Source: Podarcis raffonei
Taxonomy: Eukaryota; Chordata; Lepidosauria; Squamata; Lacertidae
Reading direction: 5' to 3'
Length of the DNA: 64,000 bases
Assembly: GCF_027172205.1 (NCBI RefSeq)
Contig: NC_070613.1
Coordinates: 26,872,001 to 26,936,000, forward strand
How positions within the stretch are numbered: position 1 is the first letter of the stretch; the number at the start of each line of letters is the position of its first letter. The notes beneath the pieces are model-generated. The model saw only the letters and a list, made by a program, of their open reading frames with translations, made no database searches and was not told the DNA's origin. Below, piece by piece: positions 57,046 through 64,000 of the stretch. Both the position numbers and the translations under genes were made by a program.

Positions 57046-58109
57046 AGTTCCCAAAATAATAATTCTGATGCCAATGGATGCCATGCATTATCAAGAAGAA
57101 CCATTTAACTTCCTCAATTATGAGTTGGACAGACTGGAAATGGCTGAGTAAGTGCCACCAACCTGTGCATGTTTGTTTTTAAGTGAATGACATTATTGCA
57201 TTCATCAGACTCCAATGGTAAAAGATTTGCAGACTGACACCCCTGTTAAACTGCTGCAGCAAAATAAATAAATGGGTATTGTGGTACATTAAAAGATTTG
57301 TTGTGCCATAAGCTTCCACAGACTATAGCTCTAACCCACAAAAGCTTATAGTGCAATAAATCTCCCAATCTGTTAAACTGCCCAATAAACCCTAATTTCC
57401 CTGTCCTTTAGACTCCCAAGTAGATCAGCTTTGCTTCGACGGTACCACTTTAAGGCTGCTGCGGGTGTGGGTTCCCATATTTGAATAAATAGCTCAACCT
57501 AAGAAAACAACAACAACAAAAATAAAGACTGCCTGACTATAAGGAAGAAGGGTCCAGTCCAGCTTTTTCATTTCCTATGTGCAAGACGCATTTTGTTTCC
57601 TCCCGCAGGAGAGCATTCCCACAGGCAGTCCCTCACCTGCAACCTGGCCCCGGTGCAGCGGGGGTCCTTTACCACGGAACGCAGGCGGTGGCTCTCAAGA
57701 TTCCCCGGAGGCGAGGGGACTTGATTCCGAAGCAGATGCGCGCAGCAGGGCTGCCGTTTTCTGAGAGCGGTCGAATCTGAGGCAGAGAGAATTATTTAGG
57801 CGCGGGGGAAGAAGGAGGCGGCGCCGACTCCGAATTGTGGAGCGTCGACGACTTTTTTGTGGGGGGGGGGAGCCTCGCTTTCCCTTACCGCCGCGCAGCC
57901 TTGAAAGGGGTCTCTTCCTCCGGGGAGTAAGATGCGCATCGCCCTCCCCCCGCCCCACCCCGGGGTTTCTCTCTCGCTCTCCTCCGGGGCTCCGCCCAGC
58001 TTCCCTCCCCCGTGAGCCGGCAGCAGATCCGCTTCCCGTGCGGCTCCGAGCGCCGATGAGGTTCCGGGTCGGAGGCCCGACCGCTTGTTGCCGCCGCTGT
58101 GTTGTTGGC

Positions 58110-58143
58110 CGCCGGAGGAGGAGGAGCAGCAGCAGCAGCAGCA
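58110..58143. repeat. (AGG)n(AGC)n trinucleotide tract
   Basis: GGAGGAGGAGG followed by about six AGC/CAG units, inside the CpG island and therefore possibly in a KRIT1 5' UTR. Confidence 0.85.
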
Positions 58144-58619
58144 GCCTCGGCTTTCTCCCTTCTTCTCCTCCTCCTCCTTCTTCGTGTGGAGATGCCGCAG
58201 CTGCCACGAGATGCCTGGGCTTGAGACGCCGGGGCCGTGAGGGGAGCGGGCCTCTCGCGAGGTCTGGAGCGCGAAAGGCTTCTCTGAAGGGCCCTGCGAG
58301 ACGCGGTGCAGCAGCCGGACGGACGGAGAAGCTTTTCGGGAGAGTTCCGCCGCCGAAGCCGAACAAAGGGGGTTGAGAACGGCGCGCGAGCCGAGAGAAA
58401 GGCGGGCGGGGGGCCTTGCCAGCTCTTGCCCTCGCGCACGCGCACCCCTCTCACCGCCACCCGGCTCGCGTCTCTAGCGGGGGGCGCCTTTCCGTACCTC
58501 TGAGGGGAAGAGGGGGTTGAACGGCCGCTTCTGGCCCCGCTGCCCCTCGCGGGCTTGTCGGGGGGGGGACGAGGAGAGGAGCGGGGAAGCGGAGCGGCGG
58601 CGCCTTAAGAGGGAAAGGG

Positions 58620-58704
58620 GCAGCGGATAACTACTCCCAGCCGTCGCCGGGCGGATGGATGGAGGCACCGGCAAGCCGGCGAGGAGTGACCCTGTGAGGA
58701 ACCG
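58620..58704 (+). other. ANKIB1: ANKIB1 noncoding first exon (inferred)
   Basis: GAGGAACCG|GTGAGTCTCG gives a strong plus-strand donor after 58,704 at the edge of the CpG island. ANKIB1, an ankyrin/IBR-type RBR ubiquitin ligase, follows KRIT1 in the human order and its coding start lies in a later exon. I found no ANKIB1 coding sequence up to 64,000. The left exon boundary is a guess. Confidence 0.45.
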
Positions 58705-58774
58705 GTGAGTCTCGTGTGTGTGTTTATGTTGCCACGGGGAGGGTCCCTTTCGTGACTCTCTAGTTTCTGGGTGC

Positions 58775-58812
58775 TTATAATATATATATATCGAGGGATA
58801 TATATATATCGA
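58775..58812. repeat. Duplicated ATATATATCGAGGGA motif
   Basis: Two near-identical copies of TATATATATATCGAGGGA in tandem. Confidence 0.8.
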
Positions 58813-59352
58813 GGGAGCGGCGGGGCTTAGCAATCGAATGGCACCCCAAAAAATAAAATTAAAAAGAGGGTTTCAGTCAGGCTTCGGTTTCCCTTTTGCT
58901 TTGGTGAGGGTGTGTAAAGGGGAGTTGCACGTAACTTGACATCGTCCTTCGGGAAGGGGGTCGAGGGCATCCGCAGAAATGTGCCTTTCGGGATGTGTGG
59001 GGCTGTTTTGGGAGACAAGGGTGGCCGGCGCCAAACCCGGTTTGGCTTTGACTAGAGAGGGGGCGGGGGCTTTCGGACCTTCGTTTAATACCACCATAAT
59101 AGCTCTCCATATTTGGAAATCCCGAGTTGTTAATGATTGGGTGGGTTTGTTGCCTCTTCTCTCATCCTGCCCCAACCCTCTTAGTGTATGTTTATGGGTA
59201 AGATCGGGTTGTTGGTGGTGGTGGGTTTTTTTACATTTTTCATTCAGATTCACCGTTAAGTCCTGCGGTGCCCGGCCCTCCTTTTCAGCACTCTGAAATT
59301 ATAGGCAGGAGACAGATTTCTGGAGCAAATAGCGCTGAGTACAAGGGTGTGG

Positions 59353-59354
<2 letters not shown>

Positions 59355-59430
<76 letters not shown>
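59355..59430. repeat. (GT)n(AT)n microsatellite
   Basis: About 15 GT units followed by about 24 AT units, in presumed ANKIB1 intron 1. Confidence 0.95.
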
Positions 59431-59433
<3 letters not shown>

Positions 59434-60896
59434 TATGAGGAGGAGAGAGATGCACAAAATTAGATTACACATCCGGGCTTACTACTATGCATTCAGATAG
59501 TTTATAATCAGTGAAGGCCACTTAATGTCATCAGCAGGGATCAATTGGCAAAGTTTTTTTCTGGCCTGTACCACTTCATGTAGCTAGTGTGGTTGTGTTT
59601 TCTGAATGTTTCCCGTGGAGAGAAAGATCCCTATTTTTAGACAATTAACCTGGTAGGAAATGGATTCTGACTAGTCTTCTCTTTGCTGGGTATTCCCTCC
59701 CACGCTAGAAAGTCATTATGGAGGGGAGGGGCGGTATTCAAACAAACACACACAGCCACAACAGGAAGTGGTACAGGCCAGAAAAATCTTCTTTGTTTAA
59801 TTCAGTTGATAGTACAAGCAGAATAGAATACAAATTGCAGTCAGGGTCACTTGACAATGTAAGGCTTATCATTAACGTGTTAGAGCCTAGTCATATGTTA
59901 CACGTGCATATGTAACAAAAGGCTAGCAGCTGCTTTTCCTAAAAAGAAACAACATTGGGAGGGGGATCCGGACCAGCGATGCAGTAGATGGGTGTGAGGG
60001 GAAGGATGAAACATCTTTCCACTGCTTCTATATTTGAAATCCCTCTTCCAAAGCTGCTTTTCTTTACGACAAGCAGCCACCTGTTTTTTGTTACGGATCT
60101 GTGTCATGTGTAGTTAGAACCTTGCTTTTGAAACAATTAGAAGGACTTTGTAACATAATTTGTGATTTTATGAAGCAGGGTACATGGTAAACCTCAGCTA
60201 ACTTTTCCTTATAAGAGAATATAATTAATTGGACAAGGACTGCTTAGATCTTGGGACAGATTTTTTGGGAAGATGTTCCACTTCTGGAAAAGTTGCAGTC
60301 TGATTTTAAAATCAAAGCCAAACAATAACTCTGCAGAAAACTAGCTGTTGTGTAAGTAGAAATTTTAGGAGGCATGCACATTCTTTTGAGGTGGAATGTA
60401 GTATTTACTTGAGGAATTGTGGGACATTGCACTGTTTGAACACAATCTATTCAGTTGGTAGAAAATGTGCAGTGCTAGTACTGTAATGAATATAATCCCT
60501 TGAGGGTTAAACCACCATGCCCCCCGCAACAATCCTAACCTAGTACCCTTGGACAGCCTCTCTGGTGCCCACTAAGCCCCTCCCCCATGCCCCCTTTTTG
60601 TAAATTTGAGGTTTTTTAGTTGGGAGGTGTTGACTAATTTTTTGGTCTGTTTTGTTTGATGGGGGTGTAGGCGTTTTGGCTGGGACAGGGTTCTTCTCAT
60701 CAGCAGTTCATCTTCTGTGAAATGGGGGTGTTGGGTACTCGTGACAAATTCTTAATTTCCACAGTAGCTCCTGGTTCCAGAATGGTTGAACCCCTTGTGT
60801 AGCTTCACCATATAGTATATGAAGAAATCACTTGCATTCATCTTGTTCGTTTCCTTTGGCTTCAAAGCAAGTGACTTTGAATTTAAACATTCAGTA
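59431..60896. other. ANKIB1: Presumed ANKIB1 intron 1, no recognised element
   Basis: Mostly AT-rich sequence without an exon-like ORF flanked by splice sites that I could support. Confidence 0.4.
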
Positions 60897-61111
60897 CAGT
60901 AGTACCTCTGGTTACGTACTTAATTTGTTCCGGAGGTCTGTTCTTAACCTGAAACTGTTCTTAACCTGAAGCACCACTTTAGCCAATGGGGCCTCCTGCT
61001 GCCGCTGCGCGATTTCTGTTCTCATCCTGAAGCAAAATTCTTAACCCGAGGTACTACTTCTGGGTTAGCGGAGTCTGTAACCTGAAGCATATGTAACCCG
61101 AGGTACCACTG
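60897..61111. mobile_element. Tigger-like MITE, complete
   Basis: TA-flanked. It starts CAGTAGTACCTCTGGTTACG and ends GTAACCCGAGGTACCACTG. It is the best reference copy for the nested element at 40,979. Confidence 0.8.
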
Positions 61112-61159
61112 TACATTAAAGTAGGACTCTGGGAAAGTGTGGCTTTCCATATGCTGCTT

Positions 61160-61255
61160 GATTCCAATGCCTATCAGGCCCAGCCTACACCACCAGTAGT
61201 CAGGAATGGGTGTTGTACTCCAGCATCTGGAGGGCCACAGGCTTCCCATCTCTGG
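61160..61255. mobile_element. Foldback MITE copy
   Basis: GGTGTTGTACTCCAGCATCTGGAG is split by age-related changes. The right arm, CTGGAGGGCCACAGGCTTCC, is clear. Confidence 0.4.
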
Positions 61256-61259
61256 TTTA

Positions 61260-62500
61260 ACAGAAACTTTCAGCTAAATTTGCTATTGGAAAATTTCCAT
61301 TTGATATAGGTCAATTGTGTAATGTCTGTCTGCCAGTAGATAAACAACTACTTGCATGCTGTTCTTTTCAAAGTGGAATATTAGTCTAATTTACTTTTGT
61401 ACAAAGGAATTCGTTTTTACATACTATTTCTTGCTTAATTGTGAATGGTAAAACATGTAATATAAATAAATATTTAAAATGAAAATTATCTTATTCTTAA
61501 CTATTATTGCCTGTTTTAAGATATTACATTGTACAGAAGGTGAAAAGTCATTCTATAGTGAATACTTTCTATGCCTGCCCCACAAAAGCTATGTCTTAAT
61601 CTGTTAGGCTTTAAGGTACAACAGAACTCATTGTTTTTACTATAGCAGACTAATATAACTTCTCCTCTCGAATTTGATATAATAAAGCTTATTAAGAAGT
61701 TGTCATATTAATATTTATTCCAATATATTGTCCTGACTACCTGGGAGAAAGTGAAACAAGCCATTTTGTATAGAGCATATGTCTATTTCCCCCCACCTAG
61801 TTTCACTTAGTAATGTGTTAGTTTTAACTCATCCTATCCCTGAAAGTCCATTGTGAATGATTCTAATGTATTACCATCTTTTTTTTAAAAAAAATCCCTT
61901 GGTCTATAAAGATACATATTCATCTATAACCATTAAAATTTTGTCTATCTGCATCATTCTGTTTATCTGTGTTAAGAAACACTGAGAGACGCTGGTACTT
62001 AATAGGTACAACTTTCCCCTTCAATAGTCTGTTGGGATAGATAATTAGCAAAGCAATTGGAATTCAGAGGGTCTGAATTACCCAGTTCATACACTTGGGA
62101 GAATCTTCTCTATTACAGAAGTCAGTCATATGACACAGCATGCTCTCAGACAGGGTATTGTTTAGAGTAGAAGCACATGAGTATAGTGCAATACTTCTGA
62201 CAAATACAGCTTACTTGTGGTAATATAGCTCAGCTGTGAACATTCTGGTATGGAGAAAGCTGATAACTTTCTTTTTCTATAATTGTAAGCTGAACTACTG
62301 AACTCTGATCATTTGTGCTAACTATTATGAATGCATCATTTAGCAGTTTTTTACAATATCTAATTTAATACAACTACAGTACTGAAGACATAAAACTTAA
62401 TGTATTTCTAGTACTTCTAGAATGCTGACATATTCAAGCAGATCTTCTGGCTATCAGCTTTTGGTCAAGTTAAGTGTCTTTCCAAAGGATAAACGGTGTG
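61260..62500. other. ANKIB1: Presumed ANKIB1 intron 1, mostly unique
   Basis: AT-rich. A fragment near 61,598-61,660 (TCTGTTAGGCTTTAAGGTAC) resembles the repeat in the 35.6-kb palindrome and another near 57,285-57,370. Confidence 0.35.
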
Positions 62501-62501
62501 A

Positions 62502-62620
62502 CAGGTGAGGCTATGGCCCTCCAGTTGTTGTACAACTCTCTGGCCATTGGGCATGCAGACCTAGGCTGCTGGAAATTGTAGTCCAAAATATCTGGAGGGC
62601 ATGAGGTTGAGGGAAGGCTG
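62502..62620. mobile_element. Foldback MITE copy
   Basis: GGCCCTCCAGTTGTTGTACAAC pairs with GGAAATTGTAGTCCAAAATATCTGGAG across a short spacer. Confidence 0.45.
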
Positions 62621-63069
62621 AATGATACTATTAATTTGTTCTAAATTTGATATGATTGTACTAAAGGTAAATTTATAAGATGATATTTTAAGCCTTTAAT
62701 GCTTTCTCTGTGGTGCAGTCTGGATTAGTATAAGTTAAGCCTTCATTAATACTGAAGATAAATTTCTTTATAGAATTGCTATTTGTTCTGTGTGGTGCTT
62801 TGTGTATTGAGGGTTGTTTTTGTTTCTAGAAGCCGCCTAATATCACTCAATTGAAAAATGATTTGAGTACCTTATCAGGTCATGTAAAATATATATAATA
62901 AGGTGTGGACTATTAGACTGGCATAATTCTGTATTGTAGACTTGCCGGTTTGAGAACTAGTATTTGATAGTAACAGAAAACAGAACTGTTCTAATGGTAG
63001 AAACCTGGTCCAAGAGAAGATTGTACTTCTCACATGTTTAACAGGATACAAAGCCAAAGAAAAAAGAAC

Positions 63070-63262
63070 CTAGGAAACTGCCTTATACTGTATTGAGTCA
63101 GACCATTGATCCATCTAGTATTGGCTACAGTGACTGCCAGTAGCTCACCAGGGTTTCAGACAGGATTGTCTCCCAACCCTACCTGGAGATGCCAGAGATT
63201 GAACCTGAGACTTTCTGTATTCAAGGCAGATGCTCTACCACTGAGCTATGATTCCTCCCCAC
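63070..63262 (-). mobile_element. tRNA-Ala-like SINE, nearly full length
   Basis: On the plus strand it runs from AGGAAACTGCCTTATACTG through AGACCATTGATCCATCTAG to GCAGATGCTCTACCACTGAG and CTATGATTCC. On the minus strand the head resembles AGCTCAGTGGTAGAGCATCT, an A box of tRNA-Ala type. Confidence 0.7.
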
Positions 63263-63660
63263 AGCAAATGCAATTGGCAGTGGTAGTCCTGATTCCTGGA
63301 TACTTGTGCTACCTATCTTTTAAAAATATCTTTGCATCTGGGACGTGGGCAAAAGTCACATATGGGGGGGGTTGTTTCTTTAAAAAGAACCTGAGGGCAA
63401 AGTGCTTCTGAAGAAACACACAACAAATACAGAGGACCTTTCCTTTGGGAAGGGAAAGCTCCCTTGCTTTTATGGGAAAAGCATACCTGCTTATGATGTT
63501 TTCAGCATACCTGCTTATGATGCAGATGGTTCCAACTTATATTGTGCTTCTTTAGAGGTGACCAATCGGTTTGACTGAGCAATCGGTTTGACTGAGCAGG
63601 GAGAAGCAGGGAGAAGTTCACACTCAAGTTCTCTTGCACACACTGGGAGGCCTACACATA

Positions 63661-63838
63661 CAGTGGATCCCCCGGATACAAACTTAATTTGCCCCGGGGG
63701 TCCGTACTTACCCCAAAAAGTCCATATCCAGAGGACCACTTCTGCACGCACGCGTGGCACGATAGAGCGCTTCTAAGCATGCGTGCGGGGCGAAACCCAG
63801 AAGTATACCCGAAGGTAACGTAACCCGAGGTACCACTG
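63661..63838. mobile_element. Tigger-like MITE
   Basis: TA-flanked. It starts CAGTGGATCCCCCGGATACA and ends TAACCCGAGGTACCACTG. Confidence 0.7.
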
Positions 63839-64000
63839 TACAATCTTTCTATATGCAACATGCATTTAGTGGTGCAAACTACTTTCATAATTTCCAAGTG
63901 GCAAACTGTGTACAGTGTGTTTGTATTTGTAGCACTAAGCTTTCACAGTGAACCACCGCCAGAAATTAAGTAACTACATGTGGTGCTTGAAGTATATATG

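Larger units (their letters stand above)
57600..58720. promoter_or_regulatory. CpG island: divergent KRIT1 (-) / ANKIB1 (+) promoter
   Basis: About 1.1 kb of dense CpG and G runs separates KRIT1 on the left from the inferred ANKIB1 start on the right. Plausible KRIT1 first-exon donors on the minus strand are GCGGCG|GTAAGG (exon edge 57,889), TTGCAG|GTGAGG (57,637) and CAGAG|GTACGG (58,498). No TATA box was noticed. The assignment rests on base composition, splice signals and conserved gene order. Confidence 0.65.

Noticed and set aside
57695-58460. Open frames of 179-223 codons on both strands in the CpG island
   Set aside because: Low-complexity Arg/Ser/Pro-rich translations typical of GC-rich noncoding promoter DNA.

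Overview
This is a vertebrate nuclear locus, and the repeats point to a squamate reptile, most likely a lizard. They include tRNA-derived SINEs with a 3' end of the form '...gactggac..aatg.tcaggggtccttta', L2-type LINE ends, short L1 insertions with target-site duplications, and many short TA-flanked and hAT-like nonautonomous DNA transposons. All genes are split by introns with GT-AG splice sites. I recognised the proteins by comparing translated exons with remembered human sequences. No database search was run.

Layout. (1) About 1-14,158, + strand: the 3' end of AKAP9, with 13 coding exons encoding the last 823 residues. These are the C-terminal coiled coils, the centrosome-targeting PACT domain and the short tail. 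(2) About 14.2-25.3 kb, - strand: complete CYP51A1 (lanosterol 14-alpha-demethylase, 10 exons), lying tail-to-tail with AKAP9, with a GC-rich promoter at its right end. (3) 26,974-33,308, - strand: LRRD1 (about 24 leucine-rich repeats plus a C-terminal death-like domain, 5 coding exons, 983 aa), with an unusual acidic N-terminal tandem repeat. (4) 33.4-38.5 kb: intergenic DNA full of repeats, including a 162-bp near-perfect palindrome. (5) 38,540-55,040, - strand: complete KRIT1/CCM1 coding sequence in 16 exons. The exons sum to 736 codons plus a stop, the length I recall for the human protein. (6) 57.6-58.7 kb: a CpG-rich block that looks like a divergent promoter for KRIT1 (-) and ANKIB1 (+). 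From 58,705 to the right edge I see only intron-like DNA with repeats, read as ANKIB1 intron 1.

The order AKAP9 > < CYP51A1 < LRRD1 < KRIT1 > ANKIB1 matches the human 7q21.2 neighbourhood, which supports the gene names. The genes do not form a pathway. AKAP9 is a Golgi/centrosome scaffold, CYP51A1 makes sterols in the ER, LRRD1 is poorly characterised, KRIT1 controls endothelial junctions through RAP1 and ICAP1, and ANKIB1 is an RBR-type ubiquitin ligase.

I found no new multi-gene system. The most unusual items are structural: a 930-bp Tigger-like element carrying a 99-bp hairpin-rich tandem array, the palindrome, a transposon nested in another, and the LRRD1 N-terminal repeat.
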